Shown here: in pieces, positions 33,824-43,676 of the stretch | How the letters are laid out: every line of letters starts with the position of its first letter | How positions within the stretch are numbered: position 1 is the stretch's first letter | The notes under the pieces: generated by a model | What the model was told of the DNA's origin: nothing | The model's database searches: none | The model's input: only the letters and a program-made list of their open reading frames with translations | Position numbers and translations under genes: made by a program | From: UBA3951 sp050952125 | GTDB taxonomy: Bacteria; Bacillota; Sulfobacillia; Fermentithermobacillales; Fermentithermobacillaceae | Direction of reading: 5' to 3' | DNA: 64,000 bases | Assembly (NCBI GenBank): GCA_050952125.1 | Contig: JBMNKK010000004.1 | Span: 434,001 to 498,000, forward strand

Positions 33824-34252
33824 TCATACATCGAGGGTAATCTCAATGAGGTTGGGCTTGACCGATATCCTGTGGTAGGTAGCCGCCTTTAGGTATTTTT
33901 GGGGAGCGCCCTTAACCTCGGCGGCAAGACAGCCGTGAAACAAGGCGCGCACGCTAATCTTGCCGCGGTCTTCCCGAATACAGGTTTCCGTCTGCGAAGC
34001 CGGAACCAAACCTGAACTGTCATAGAGGTAGATTTGTTCGTTAAGGAAATTGACCAGCATTTCTTCAAGATCAGCGCCCTCGGCGCTGACTTCCCAAGAG
34101 CGGGTCAGGGGCAGGGCTTCGTCGCCGTAGACACACTGCCATACCGCGGTGGTCGCGGCTGCCATTGTCTCTTGGAGACTGGTCCCCCATGCCCTGACCC
34201 TCACATCCGCCGCGTGGTCTTCAAATTCAAAGCCCGACGCACGGCAACTCAT
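33824..34252 (-). CDS. Archease
   Basis: 142-aa cofactor that helps RtcB bind GTP and turn over. Pattern FEFEDHAADVRVRAWGTSLQETMAAA near the start and a late AAEVKGAPQKYLKAATYH, as in archeases, with conserved Asp residues near both. ATG at 34252 gives normal family length; a longer frame to 34312 overlaps gyrA. It lies 10 nt after the gyrA stop and ahead of rtcB. Confidence 0.88.
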   Translation of the reverse strand: MSCRASGFEFEDHAADVRVRAWGTSLQETMAAATTAVWQCVYGDEALPLTRSWEVSAEGADLEEMLVNFLNEQIYLYDSSGLVPASQTETCIREDRGKISVRALFHGCLAAEVKGAPQKYLKAATYHRISVKPNLIEITLDV

Positions 34253-34262
34253 GCCTAGAGTG

Positions 34263-36692
34263 CTAAGCTCCCTCGAACACGGTGCAGGCTGCCAACCTGT
34301 CTCCGGGTTCAATCTTCATAAGCCTGACTCCCAAGGAAGCCCTATGGACCATCCTTATTTGCGACACGGGAGTCCGGATTGCCACGCCTTCCGCAGTGAG
34401 AAGCAGGATCTCGTCTTCCGGCGAGAAGACCATCCTCATCACCGCAAGAGGTCCGCTCTTCTCGCTGACCTTTAGGGCCACAACTCCCGAACCGCCTCTT
34501 TTCTGCAGCGGAAACTCCGAGTGGTCGGTCAGGAAACCGTAACCTAAGAGGCTTACGAGAAGCACCTTGCCGCCGGTTCCTACAGCGTCGGCTGCGACGA
34601 CGACATCGTTCTTGAGCAGCCTGATGCCTTTCACGCCGGCAGCCACTCTGCCCATGGGCCTGACATCACTGACTCTGAACCGTATCGCTTTGCCTCTCGA
34701 AGTTGCCATCAAGATCTCCTCGTCGTCACTGGCCACCATGCGTACCAGGATGAGCGAATCGTTTTCCCTGAGATTCAAGGCTCTGAGGCCCGACTTACGG
34801 TACGAGGCAAACTCGGATATGGGCGTACGCTTGCAGATACCTCTTTCAGTGACGAAGAAGAGGTCGCCTTCGGAGTCCGCCTTGACGGGTATCATCGCCG
34901 TTACGCGCTCGTCTTCGGCAAGTTGAACCAGCCTCGATACGAGATACCCTTTGGCTTGCTTTGACGCCTCCGGAATATCGTATACCTTCAGCCAATACGC
35001 TTTGCCTTGAGTCGTGAAGAGCAAGAGCGACTCTCTGGTGGTAGCAACAACGACCTTCTCAACCCAGTCCTCATCGCGGGTCTGAATCGCGGTTGCTCCC
35101 AGACCCCCTCTCCGCTGGCTGCGGTACACCGATGTAGGCATCCTCTTGATGAAGCCCAGGTTTGTAAGGAGGACGGTAACTTCCTCCTCAATGATGAGTT
35201 CCTCTTCTTTGATCTCATCAACCTGCTCTACTATCCTGGTGCGGCGCTCATCCGCGTATGACTTACGGACATCGGCGAGTTCCTTCTTGACGATGCCCAT
35301 CACCATACGCTCCGACGACAGAACCGCCCGCAGATACTCGATCTCTTTCAGGAGCCTCTGCCTCTCCTCAACGATCTTGTCCCTCTCCAGCCTGGTTAAA
35401 CGCTCGAGGCGCATCTCAAGGATGGCGTTTGCCTGAATCTGATCAAGCCCGAAGTTTGCCATGAGGCCTTTCTGAGCCACGTCGCGGTTTTCCGACGCCC
35501 GTATGAGCGCGATCACTTCGTCGAGATTGTCAAGGGCCTTTACCAGGCCTGCCAAGATATGAGCCCGCTCTTCGGCCTTCCGGAGCTCGTATCTTGTCCT
35601 TCTTGTCACAACATCCTTTCTATGGAGCACGTAGTTCCATAGAAGCGACTTCAGAGTGAGTACTTCCGGCCGCCCGTCTACCAGAGCCAGCATTATGCCG
35701 CCAAAACTGGTTTGCAGGTTGGTGTGTTTGAACAACTGGTTGAGCACAACCTCAGGTTCGACATCGCGTTTAACCTCAATCACAACTCTGAGGCCTTCAT
35801 TCTTGTCGCTTTCATCGCGAAGGTCGGTAACGCCCTGAACCTTCTTGTCTCTCACGAGATTAGCAATGCTCTCGATGAGCTTTGCTTTGTTGACCTGGTA
35901 CGGAAGTTCGTCGACTATGATGGCCTGCTTCCCGTTTTTCTCTTTCTCGATCCGGGTGCGGGCGCGAAGGGTGAGGATCCCCCGTCCGGTGGCGTATAGC
36001 GACCGCAGGGCATCGGTGCCCACAATGAGGGCTCCGGTTGGGAAATCGGGGCCCTTTACATACTCCATGAGTTCGTCAACCGACATGTCCGGCCGGTCGA
36101 TCAGGGCGTGCAGCGCATCGATGACCTCGCCCATGTTGTGGGGAGGAATGTTCGTGGCCATGCCCACCGCGATACCGACGGAACCGTTAACGAGGAGGTT
36201 AGGGATCTTGGAGGGTAGAACCGCAGGCTCCTTCAGGCTTTCGTCGAAGTTTGGCTGCCAGTCTACCGTCTCCTTGTCGATATCGGCCAAAAGCTCTTGA
36301 GCGATCGCCGCCAGGCGTGCCTCGGTATAGCGTTGGGCTGCCGGCGGGTCGCCGTCGACAGATCCGAAGTTGCCGTGTCCGTCCACCAAGGGATACCGCA
36401 TGTTGAACGGCTGTGCCATCCTGACAAGGGCATCGTATATGGATGCATCGCCGTGAGGATGGTACTTACCCATGGTCTCGCCGACAATTCTGGCCGATTT
36501 CTTGTGCGGCTTGTCGTGACGAAGCGCCAGGTCGTCCATGGCGTAGATGATGCGCCGTTGGACCGGTTTCAGTCCGTCACGGACGTCCGGCAGGGCTCTC
36601 GAGACAATGACGCTCATTGAATAGTCAATGAAGGAGCGCCGCATCTCTTCTTCTATTGGTGTGATTACCACTCGATCTTTATCGTCTGCCAT
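34263..36692 (-). CDS. gyrA: DNA gyrase subunit A
   Basis: Breakage-reunion subunit, 809 aa. It has the active Tyr122 in AAQRYTEARL, the quinolone region HPHGDASIYDALVRMAQ (Ser84, Asp87 present, wild-type-like), coiled-coil and the six-blade C-terminal propeller with a GyrA-box-like QRRGGLGATA stretch near 530. GGAGGCC precedes the ATG. It is 10 nt after gyrB. Confidence 0.97.
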   Translation of the reverse strand: MADDKDRVVITPIEEEMRRSFIDYSMSVIVSRALPDVRDGLKPVQRRIIYAMDDLALRHDKPHKKSARIVGETMGKYHPHGDASIYDALVRMAQPFNMRYPLVDGHGNFGSVDGDPPAAQRYTEARLAAIAQELLADIDKETVDWQPNFDESLKEPAVLPSKIPNLLVNGSVGIAVGMATNIPPHNMGEVIDALHALIDRPDMSVDELMEYVKGPDFPTGALIVGTDALRSLYATGRGILTLRARTRIEKEKNGKQAIIVDELPYQVNKAKLIESIANLVRDKKVQGVTDLRDESDKNEGLRVVIEVKRDVEPEVVLNQLFKHTNLQTSFGGIMLALVDGRPEVLTLKSLLWNYVLHRKDVVTRRTRYELRKAEERAHILAGLVKALDNLDEVIALIRASENRDVAQKGLMANFGLDQIQANAILEMRLERLTRLERDKIVEERQRLLKEIEYLRAVLSSERMVMGIVKKELADVRKSYADERRTRIVEQVDEIKEEELIIEEEVTVLLTNLGFIKRMPTSVYRSQRRGGLGATAIQTRDEDWVEKVVVATTRESLLLFTTQGKAYWLKVYDIPEASKQAKGYLVSRLVQLAEDERVTAMIPVKADSEGDLFFVTERGICKRTPISEFASYRKSGLRALNLRENDSLILVRMVASDDEEILMATSRGKAIRFRVSDVRPMGRVAAGVKGIRLLKNDVVVAADAVGTGGKVLLVSLLGYGFLTDHSEFPLQKRGGSGVVALKVSEKSGPLAVMRMVFSPEDEILLLTAEGVAIRTPVSQIRMVHRASLGVRLMKIEPGDRLAACTVFEGA

Positions 36693-36702
36693 TGGCGGCC
36701 TC

Positions 36703-38622
36703 CTACCCTATGGTGTCAAGGTTCTTAACAAGGTGAGCGTTTTGCTCAATAAACTCGCGCCTGGGCTCCACTTTGCTGCCCATAAGCACGGTGAAAATGT
36801 CATCTGCATCGAGGGCGTCATTTATCGTAACCCGCCTCATGGTCCGGCGCTCAGGGTCCATGGTGGTGTCCCACAGCTGGTGATAGTCCATTTCTCCGAG
36901 ACCTTTGTAACGCTGTACGGATGCGCCTTCCCTTCCGTGTTTCTTAAAGTACTGCTCCAGCTCCTCGTCGGAATGCAGGTACCTTTCCGACCTGCCTCTC
37001 TTGACCATGTACAAAGGCGGCTCCGCGATGTACAGGTGCCCTTCTTCAATCAGCTGGGGCATGAACCGGTAGAAGAACGTCAACAAGAGGGTGCGGATAT
37101 GGCTGCCGTCAACGTCGGCGTCAGTCATGATGATGATCTTGTGGTACCGGAGCTTCGAAATGTCAAACTCATCTCCGATCCCGGCGCCTACCGCCGTGAT
37201 GAGAGAACGGATCTCTTCCTGAGCCAGTGCCCTGTCCAGCCTCGCTTTTTCAACGTTCAGGATCTTGCCGCGAAGGGGTAGAATCGCCTGAAAATGCCTG
37301 TCTCTCCCTTGCTTGGCTGAGCCTCCCGCAGAGTCACCCTCAACTAGGAAGAGTTCTGCCTCCTTCGGGTCTCTTGTCGAGCAATCGGTCAGTTTACCGG
37401 GAAGCGAAGTCACCTCAAGAGCGCTCTTGCGCTTGGTCAGTTCCCTGGCCTGCCTCGCCGCTTCTCGGGCGCGAGCCGCGACGATTCCTTTCATGGCCAA
37501 TGTCCTGGCAAGACCTATGTTCAGCTCAAAGTAGGAATTCAGGACTTCGCTGACCGCTGCGGCGACAATACCGGTGACTTCGGAATTCCCGAGCTTCGTC
37601 TTGGTCTGCCCCTCAAACTGAGGGTCCTTGACTTTGACACTGATGACGGCAACTATTCCTTCGCGAACATCCTCGCCCGACAGGTTGCTGTCAGACGCCT
37701 TCAAAGCGCCCGCTTTCCGGCCGTAATCATTGACAACCCTCGTGAGGGCAGACTTGAAGCCCGCCTCATGGGTTCCTCCCTCAGTTGTCCTGATAGTGTT
37801 GGCAAAAGAGAGGAGGTTTTCGGAATACCCATCGTTATACTGGAACGCGAACTCGATATCCACGCCGTCTTTTGAGACTGACCCGTATATGGGTTCCTTG
37901 TGCAGCGTGTCCTTGTTCTTGTTGAGGATCCTTACATATTCCTCAATACCGCCGTCGAACCTGTAGGTCACTGTTCGCTCGGTCTTTTCCTCGAAGAGAG
38001 TGATCTCCAGGCCCCTGTTCAAGAAAGCCAATTCCCTAAGCCTGGCCGCTACCGTCTCGAACGAGAACTTTGTTTCCTCAAAAATGGTGTCGTCGGGCTT
38101 GAAGCGCACCAGGGTACCGTGCTCCTCGGTGTCGCCCAGCCTCTTCAGGGGCTCTACCGTCTCGCCGCGCGAGAACTTGATGTAGTAGATACCGCCGTTA
38201 GTCTTGACCGTTATCTCAAGGTATGAAGACAGGGCGTTTACGGCTGAGACTCCAACACCGTGGAGACCTCCGGAGACTTTGTAGGCTCCATTCTCAAACT
38301 TCGACCCTGCGTGAAGCCTGGTAAGGGCAACTTCAACGGCGGGGATGCCGAGCTGAGGGTGGATATCGACCGGTATTCCGCGGCCGTTGTCTTCGACTGA
38401 AGCGGAGCCGTCGCTCCACAAATCCACTCGAATTTTGTCACAGTATCCGTTCAGGGCTTCGTCGACTGCATTGTCGACGACCTCGTAAAGGCAGTGGTGA
38501 AGTCCGTGCGCAGACGTCGATCCGATGTACATGCCGGGGCGGCGCCTGACGGCCTGCATGCCCTCTAATACTCTGATCTGTTCCGCACCGTACTCCTCGC
38601 GGATTTCCTCGTTCTCCTTCAA
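36703..38622 (-). CDS. gyrB: DNA gyrase subunit B
   Basis: ATPase subunit, 639 aa. GHKL motifs (EVVDNAVDEAL, EDNGRGIPVDIHP, GLHGVGVSAVNALS) and TOPRIM with EGDSAGGSAKQGRDR and DADVDGSHIRTLLLTFFYR are complete. TTG start with GAGGTGG upstream. Part of the origin-linked operon dnaN-recF-dciA-remB-gyrB-gyrA on the leading strand. Confidence 0.97.
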   Translation of the reverse strand: MKENEEIREEYGAEQIRVLEGMQAVRRRPGMYIGSTSAHGLHHCLYEVVDNAVDEALNGYCDKIRVDLWSDGSASVEDNGRGIPVDIHPQLGIPAVEVALTRLHAGSKFENGAYKVSGGLHGVGVSAVNALSSYLEITVKTNGGIYYIKFSRGETVEPLKRLGDTEEHGTLVRFKPDDTIFEETKFSFETVAARLRELAFLNRGLEITLFEEKTERTVTYRFDGGIEEYVRILNKNKDTLHKEPIYGSVSKDGVDIEFAFQYNDGYSENLLSFANTIRTTEGGTHEAGFKSALTRVVNDYGRKAGALKASDSNLSGEDVREGIVAVISVKVKDPQFEGQTKTKLGNSEVTGIVAAAVSEVLNSYFELNIGLARTLAMKGIVAARAREAARQARELTKRKSALEVTSLPGKLTDCSTRDPKEAELFLVEGDSAGGSAKQGRDRHFQAILPLRGKILNVEKARLDRALAQEEIRSLITAVGAGIGDEFDISKLRYHKIIIMTDADVDGSHIRTLLLTFFYRFMPQLIEEGHLYIAEPPLYMVKRGRSERYLHSDEELEQYFKKHGREGASVQRYKGLGEMDYHQLWDTTMDPERRTMRRVTINDALDADDIFTVLMGSKVEPRREFIEQNAHLVKNLDTIG

Positions 38623-38670
38623 AATGGGACCACCTCGCCAATCATCTTAGCACAAAGATTGGTAACGAAT

Positions 38671-38916
38671 CTATGTTCGATCCAGTTTCTTCCGGATGCT
38701 CTTGGATGATGCCCTTAGCAGGAGAATTCGGTCTTTCGCTATCACAAGAGTGGCCTTATCTCCTTCCCCTTCCTCAAACAGCAAACCGTGAGCCCTGGCA
38801 TATCCTACCAATTCTCTGTTGTACTGCGAATTCCTGCCTGATACCCAGTCAACGATCGCCACAATATCTGAAATGAAGATCACATTTTCCGAACCGGTGT
38901 CGATCCACGGCGCCAT
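38671..38916 (-). CDS. RemB-like protein (DUF370)
   Basis: 81 aa. DUF370 start pattern VIFISDIVAIVDW, then the conserved ALVIAKDRILLLRASSKSI end. Homologues (RemB or RemA-like) bind DNA and activate biofilm-matrix or osmoprotection genes in Bacillus; here its role is not known. It overlaps dciA by 37 nt and lies 48 nt before gyrB. AAGGG precedes the ATG. Confidence 0.75.
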   Translation of the reverse strand: MAPWIDTGSENVIFISDIVAIVDWVSGRNSQYNRELVGYARAHGLLFEEGEGDKATLVIAKDRILLLRASSKSIRKKLDRT

Positions 38917-39794
38917 GGTCTACCCTTCTTCACTGCGAGGGCGAGCCGCTTGCCAATAGCCTTCTCCAACTCTTCCCGGGAAAGCTCTTCCACGGGCTTA
39001 CCCGCGCGGAGAGATGCCAGCTTTCCCACTATTTGGGCCAATTCAGAGTCGTCAAGGCCCGTTCGTCCTTCACGGAGAGCGGCGTTCCTCACTAAGTTAA
39101 GGCATCTCGACTCCATTTCCAGCCTGGCTCGTTTCACGAATGTCGCGTCTGAAGCTCCGGTAAGGGCGAGGATCTCTTCATCAGCCAGGTATGGAGCCTT
39201 GTCTAGGATAGCTATGGCTCTCTCTCTCGATAGTAATTCTCTCTTCACTCTGCAGTAAGGGCACTCTTTCTTTTTCGACGGATAGAGGCAGCCGCAGGTC
39301 CCGCAGGCGACGTACCCCTTCCTCAGGAGGTAGTACCGCCGGCGAGCCATAGTTGAGGAGAAGCGCCGTGCGCTGTCCTTTAACCGGGAGTCGCTGATTC
39401 CGGCCAACGGCAACGCTCCTTCGCCGGCCGCCATAGCCGGAAACATGCCGCTTCCATCCAGAGTTCTCTCCTCTACAGGATCCCATGCGTTCTCCGAAAA
39501 GCGTATTTCCCGGACATAGGTCCCGCCTAGAACCGTGTTCAGCTTATCGATGATCGACTGGCGCATAAAGGTGAGCTCCTGTGACCAAGCGGACGACGCC
39601 GTAGCCACAAAAAGGGTGTCCCCGGATAGATAGCGCGGTTTTGCATGCCGGTCTAGGTCTCCAACGACTTTCCGCCAAACTGAGAAGACCTGATACTTCT
39701 TAGCTTTTGTCATGAGCCCGAGGTTGTCCAGGGCGTTACCCAGTACATCTGAAAGGGCCGCGAATCCGCCGCCCCTTGATGAGTTGCTCCTCAC
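38880..39794 (-). CDS. DciA-like protein (DUF721) with zinc-ribbon C-terminal extension
   Basis: 304 aa. The N-terminal 90 residues carry the DUF721/DciA KH-like pattern (VFSVWRKVVGD, YLSGDTLFVATASSAWSQELTFMRQSIIDKLN). DciA loads or helps the replicative helicase in many bacteria. An unusual long C-terminal part follows: a ribbon CGTCGCLYP ... CPYC near residue 163 and a helical tail. GTG overlaps the recF stop (GTGA). Confidence 0.75.
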   Translation of the reverse strand: MRSNSSRGGGFAALSDVLGNALDNLGLMTKAKKYQVFSVWRKVVGDLDRHAKPRYLSGDTLFVATASSAWSQELTFMRQSIIDKLNTVLGGTYVREIRFSENAWDPVEERTLDGSGMFPAMAAGEGALPLAGISDSRLKDSARRFSSTMARRRYYLLRKGYVACGTCGCLYPSKKKECPYCRVKRELLSRERAIAILDKAPYLADEEILALTGASDATFVKRARLEMESRCLNLVRNAALREGRTGLDDSELAQIVGKLASLRAGKPVEELSREELEKAIGKRLALAVKKGRPWRRGSTPVRKM

Positions 39795-40915
39795 AGGCGG
39801 GCCTCTCCCTTCACAGCCTCGACAGCTCCGCCGCCAACCCGGTACGCTTGAGATCCCACTCGCATGCCTTCAAGTCTGTCGGTCGAGGTTATGAGGATTT
39901 GATGGCCGAAATCGCAGAGTGACAAAACCTTTCTCCTCCGGTCTTCATCTAATTCCGAAAAAACGTCATCCAGGAGGAGTACCGGCTTCTTCTCGAAGAC
40001 CTGTTCGAGCATGCGCGCCTCCGCCATTTTAAGGGCCAGCGCTGAACTCCGCTGTTCACCCTGAGACCCGAAGTAGCGAACGGGCCTTCCCGAGAGCGAC
40101 AGCACGATATCGTCTCTATGGGGACCTACGAGGGTAATCCCCCTTTCGCTTTCTTCTCGGTGGAGCTCACTGAGTCTGCGCCTATATGTCCCGGAAATAA
40201 CGTCTGCGGACATCTCTTCTCTCAGGTCAGCAACGGATGGCTCATATGCAACCTCGCACTCGTCACCGGAGACAAATCTATAGGTCTCAAGAATCTCTCG
40301 CCTCAAGTCTGCCATGCCTTGTAGACGCCGCCACAAGACCGCCGTCCCGGTTTGTACCAAGACTTCGTCCAGAGTCTCGAGGGTCTTCCTCCAACTTGGA
40401 TCGCCTTTCATCTTCTTGAGCGTGACGTTCCGCCGCGACAGGACATCCTGATATCTTGTTAGCTGCCTTCCGTAGTCAGGATCCAACCTGGAAAAGAGGG
40501 AGTCGAGAAATTTCCTCCTGAGCTGGGAGCCTCGCTTAACCATGTAGAGGTCATCGGGCGAAAAGTACACGCATGGGAAGACGGATGTCAGTTGCGCTCG
40601 TTTCACAGGCACGTTGTTCACGGTAACCTTCCTCTTCAGGGAAGGAGCCACAATTACGTCCGCCTTGATGGTTTGCTGCGTGTCTTCATGCTCAACGCGA
40701 CAGCCGACAGAGAACGATTCTGAACCCCACCGGGCCAGATCGTGGTCGCGTTCTGCCCTGGGAGACGTCAGCGTCGAAAGGTAATAGCAGGCGTCAAGAA
40801 GGTTTGTCTTTCCCGCGGCATTGTAACCGAAAAACAGAGATACGCCGGGAGAAAGCGGCAGTTCCAGATATGGGTAGTTCCGAAAATCCCGAAGGAGCAG
40901 GAACGATATGTTCAC
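39791..40915 (-). CDS. recF: DNA replication and repair protein RecF
   Basis: SMC-like ATPase, 374 aa. Walker A FGYNAAGKTNLLDA at residues 29-42, a LSGRPVRYFGSQGEQRSSALALKMAEA signature and Walker B LLLDDVFSELDEDRR. It loads RecA at gapped DNA and supports replication restart. GTG start 4 nt after the dnaN stop; ribosome site is weak, so coupling to dnaN translation is likely. Confidence 0.95.
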   Translation of the reverse strand: MNISFLLLRDFRNYPYLELPLSPGVSLFFGYNAAGKTNLLDACYYLSTLTSPRAERDHDLARWGSESFSVGCRVEHEDTQQTIKADVIVAPSLKRKVTVNNVPVKRAQLTSVFPCVYFSPDDLYMVKRGSQLRRKFLDSLFSRLDPDYGRQLTRYQDVLSRRNVTLKKMKGDPSWRKTLETLDEVLVQTGTAVLWRRLQGMADLRREILETYRFVSGDECEVAYEPSVADLREEMSADVISGTYRRRLSELHREESERGITLVGPHRDDIVLSLSGRPVRYFGSQGEQRSSALALKMAEARMLEQVFEKKPVLLLDDVFSELDEDRRRKVLSLCDFGHQILITSTDRLEGMRVGSQAYRVGGGAVEAVKGEARL

Positions 40916-40919
40916 CGCG

Positions 40920-42059
40920 TTAGAAAGCTCCTCTTGGGCTGGACATCGGCATAATCACGAATTCCGCTGCGACCTTCTCGCTCTTCGATTCTTCTTCCGA
41001 GATGGGCTCTACTTTCATCGCGCTCACTTGGCCCGACATGCCGAGCATAGTTTCACTGGAGCTGATCTTGCCAAGAGCCTGCAGTATGTACTTGTGCTGC
41101 ACCCAGATCTCTATCGAATCGCCCTCGACTACCGCCGGCAGATTCTCTTCCATGCGGCCGCGGTCAGGAGAACCGGCCTTAACCGTAATCGTACCGGTGT
41201 CTTTGTCCACTATGACCCTCATAGCTCTATCTTCTTCAGACGCAACTATGGCGGCGCGTGACGCGGCTCTTAAGAGATCCTCGCTGGGCACCTTCACCGT
41301 AGATACGAACTTCCTGGGGATAACCTGTTCATAAGCATAGTACTGCCCGTCTATCAAGCGCGAAAAACACGAGACATCCTTTGTGGAGAAGTAGATGTGG
41401 TTGTCGGAAATCTTGACCTTCACGACGGACCCGCCTTCTGTATCGGTGAGCCTCGAAATGTCCTGAAGGATGTTGGCCGACATTATGGCCTTGCATTCTT
41501 CAGAGGTGATATCTGCTCTCGCCCGAGATAACGCGAACTGGTCCGTACTTACTACAACAATCTTTCCTTCCTTGAACTCGATAAGGCACGCGCCCCAAAG
41601 AGGCCTCGCCGGATTGGAGACAGCACAGGTAGCTCCTACCCGTACCAGCTCCCGGAATACTTCGCCGTTGATCTCGACCTCGTGGCCATTAGGGCTCTCG
41701 GGCCACCTCGGGAAGTCGTCTGCCGGTATAGCGTTCAAGACCATCTCCGATGATCCTGACTTGACGGTCAAAGCCCAAGCCGATTCGTCAAGCGACAAGT
41801 TGACTTCAGGAGTCGAGATGGTTCGAACCACGTCTTCAAGGATCTTTGATGACACTACAAGCGATCCTGATGATTTCACATCTGCTTCGGAGGACACCCT
41901 GACGCCCCAATCCAAGTTGGTCCCCGACAACACCAGACTGTCGGAAGTAGCTTCGATAAGGCAGCCTTTGATGGACGGCAGCGTGGTTCTAGCCGGTATC
42001 GGCCTTGAAGCGGTCTGAACCAACCGCTGAAGGCGGTCCTTAGAGATTGTGACGTTCAT
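40920..42059 (-). CDS. dnaN: DNA polymerase III beta sliding clamp
   Basis: 379 aa, three clamp domains. Start VTISKDRLQRLVQTASRPIPARTTLPSIKGCLIEAT, and later LLRAASRAAIVASEEDRAMRVIV, as in DnaN. AAAGGGGAA precedes the ATG. C-terminal end is FVIMPMSSPRGAF, a bit longer than the usual YVIMPMR. It is 252 bp from dnaA with DnaA boxes between. Confidence 0.97.
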   Translation of the reverse strand: MNVTISKDRLQRLVQTASRPIPARTTLPSIKGCLIEATSDSLVLSGTNLDWGVRVSSEADVKSSGSLVVSSKILEDVVRTISTPEVNLSLDESAWALTVKSGSSEMVLNAIPADDFPRWPESPNGHEVEINGEVFRELVRVGATCAVSNPARPLWGACLIEFKEGKIVVVSTDQFALSRARADITSEECKAIMSANILQDISRLTDTEGGSVVKVKISDNHIYFSTKDVSCFSRLIDGQYYAYEQVIPRKFVSTVKVPSEDLLRAASRAAIVASEEDRAMRVIVDKDTGTITVKAGSPDRGRMEENLPAVVEGDSIEIWVQHKYILQALGKISSSETMLGMSGQVSAMKVEPISEEESKSEKVAAEFVIMPMSSPRGAF

Positions 42060-42311
42060 GAAAGGTTCCCCTTTCTTGCTCGAATTACGCTGTGTATATA
42101 TCTAAAACAGCAGTAGCAGTAGAGCCTGTGAACTTGTTGATAACTGTTATTCGTCCAGGTAAAGACAATTTCCTCCATCAACGCGTCTGTGGACTCATTG
42201 TGGACGCCTGTGGGTAACTAGGCGGCGAGTGACGCCTTTCCTTAGATTTGCACAGGTTGTCAACATACAGCTAAGTGAGTGTCCACAGGGTTCCCCACAG
42301 GGACTTTCGCA
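42060..42311. other. oriC part 1 (dnaA-dnaN spacer)
   Basis: 252 bp without a gene. DnaA-box-like 9-mers: TGTTGATAA (42135-42143), TGTGGGTAA (42209-42217), TTGTCAACA (42257-42265) and weaker TTCCCCACA (42291-42299). An AT-rich TGTGTATATATCTAAAA stretch at 42090-42106 could be the unwinding element. Position between dnaA and dnaN is the classic Bacillota origin. Confidence 0.7.
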
Positions 42312-43676
42312 CTAACCTTCCTTAATCTTGGAGATGAGGGCCTTGAGTGTTTCATCCAAGGCTGAATTCTCTTTCCTTTCGGCATCGACTTTGTCGCAGG
42401 CGTGTAGTACGGTGGTGTGGTCGCGCCCGCCAAACTGCTCGCCAATCCTTGGGAGAGATGCGTCGGTAAGGGTGCGGCAGAGATACATCGCCACCTGGCG
42501 CGGAAAAGCCACATTCCGCGTACGGCGTTTCGCCGTGAAATCTGCCAAGTCGAGGCCGTAATGATCGGCAACCACCTTCTTAATGCTGTCGATGGTTATT
42601 GGAAGCGGCTTCTTGTCGGGCAAGAGGTCGTGAAGGACTTCCTTGGTTACCTCCACGGTGACCGGTCTTTTCTGCAGTCCCGTGAATGCCAGGACGCGGA
42701 TGAGTGCGCCTTCCAGTTCCCTTATGTTTGTGGGTATGCGCTCAGCTATGTACTGGCACACTTCGATAGGCACTTCTCTGCCTTCTATCTCGGCTTTCTT
42801 CCGCAGAATCGCCATCCTGGTCTCGATGTCGGGAGCTTGAATGTCGCAGATGAGACCCCACTCAAATCTGGTCCTCAGGCGTTCCTCGAGGGTGGCGATT
42901 TCTTTCGGAGGCCTGTCCGACGAAATGACGATCTGCTTGGTTGCCTGGTGGAGCGCATCGAAGGTGTGGAAGAACTCTTCCTGGGTAGCGTCCTTTCCGG
43001 CCACAAATTGAATGTCGTCTATTAGAAGAAGGTCTACGCCCCGGTACCGGTTGCGGAACTCGGCCGTGGTTCCTTCCTGAATGGCGTAAATTAGCTCGTT
43101 GGTGAACGTTTCCGATGACACGTAACACACCTTGAAGCTGGGGTGATGAGCTATGACGTAGTGAGCGATAGCCTGCATCAAGTGGGTTTTGCCCAATCCC
43201 ACTCCTCCATATATGAAGAGAGGGTTGTAAACTTTGGAGGGCGTCTCAGAGACCGCAAGAGCTGCGGCGTGAGCAAAGCGATTTCCTGCGCCAACAATGA
43301 AGTTCTCAAATACGTACCTGGGATTCAGTCCTTTGAGGTACTGCGAAATATCTTCTGAACTCCTGCGCTTCCTCTCTCTGGGCATGATCGCGTCTGCAGG
43401 GAAGAGAGCGCTGGCGATCATCTTCTCCTGTGCCACTACGGTGAACTTGAGATCGCAGGAGCTGCCCCACGATTCCTTCCAAGCCCTGCTTAGCTCCTCG
43501 CGGTAATGCGATTCAATCCAATTCTTGGCGAATTCCGAAGGTACAGTTACCGTAAGAGTATTTGCTTTGAGTGACGCAGGTCTGGTGTCCCTCAGCCAGT
43601 TAAAGCTGGGAGTGGAGAGCCTGGCCGCTGCTCTAGACAGCGTGTCAGTCCAGGCTTCTTCGAGGTTTCGTGCCAT
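42312..43676 (-). CDS. dnaA: Chromosomal replication initiator DnaA
   Basis: AAA+ initiator, 454 aa. Domain III has Walker A YGGVGLGKTHLMQA near residue 156, Walker B LLLIDDIQFVAG, and domain IV has the DnaA-box-binding stretch ending GGRDHTTVLHACDKVD. ATG at 43676 with AAGGAA upstream; a longer frame upstream runs into the origin boxes and has no support. Transcribed toward dnaN. Confidence 0.97.
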   Translation of the reverse strand: MARNLEEAWTDTLSRAAARLSTPSFNWLRDTRPASLKANTLTVTVPSEFAKNWIESHYREELSRAWKESWGSSCDLKFTVVAQEKMIASALFPADAIMPRERKRRSSEDISQYLKGLNPRYVFENFIVGAGNRFAHAAALAVSETPSKVYNPLFIYGGVGLGKTHLMQAIAHYVIAHHPSFKVCYVSSETFTNELIYAIQEGTTAEFRNRYRGVDLLLIDDIQFVAGKDATQEEFFHTFDALHQATKQIVISSDRPPKEIATLEERLRTRFEWGLICDIQAPDIETRMAILRKKAEIEGREVPIEVCQYIAERIPTNIRELEGALIRVLAFTGLQKRPVTVEVTKEVLHDLLPDKKPLPITIDSIKKVVADHYGLDLADFTAKRRTRNVAFPRQVAMYLCRTLTDASLPRIGEQFGGRDHTTVLHACDKVDAERKENSALDETLKALISKIKEG

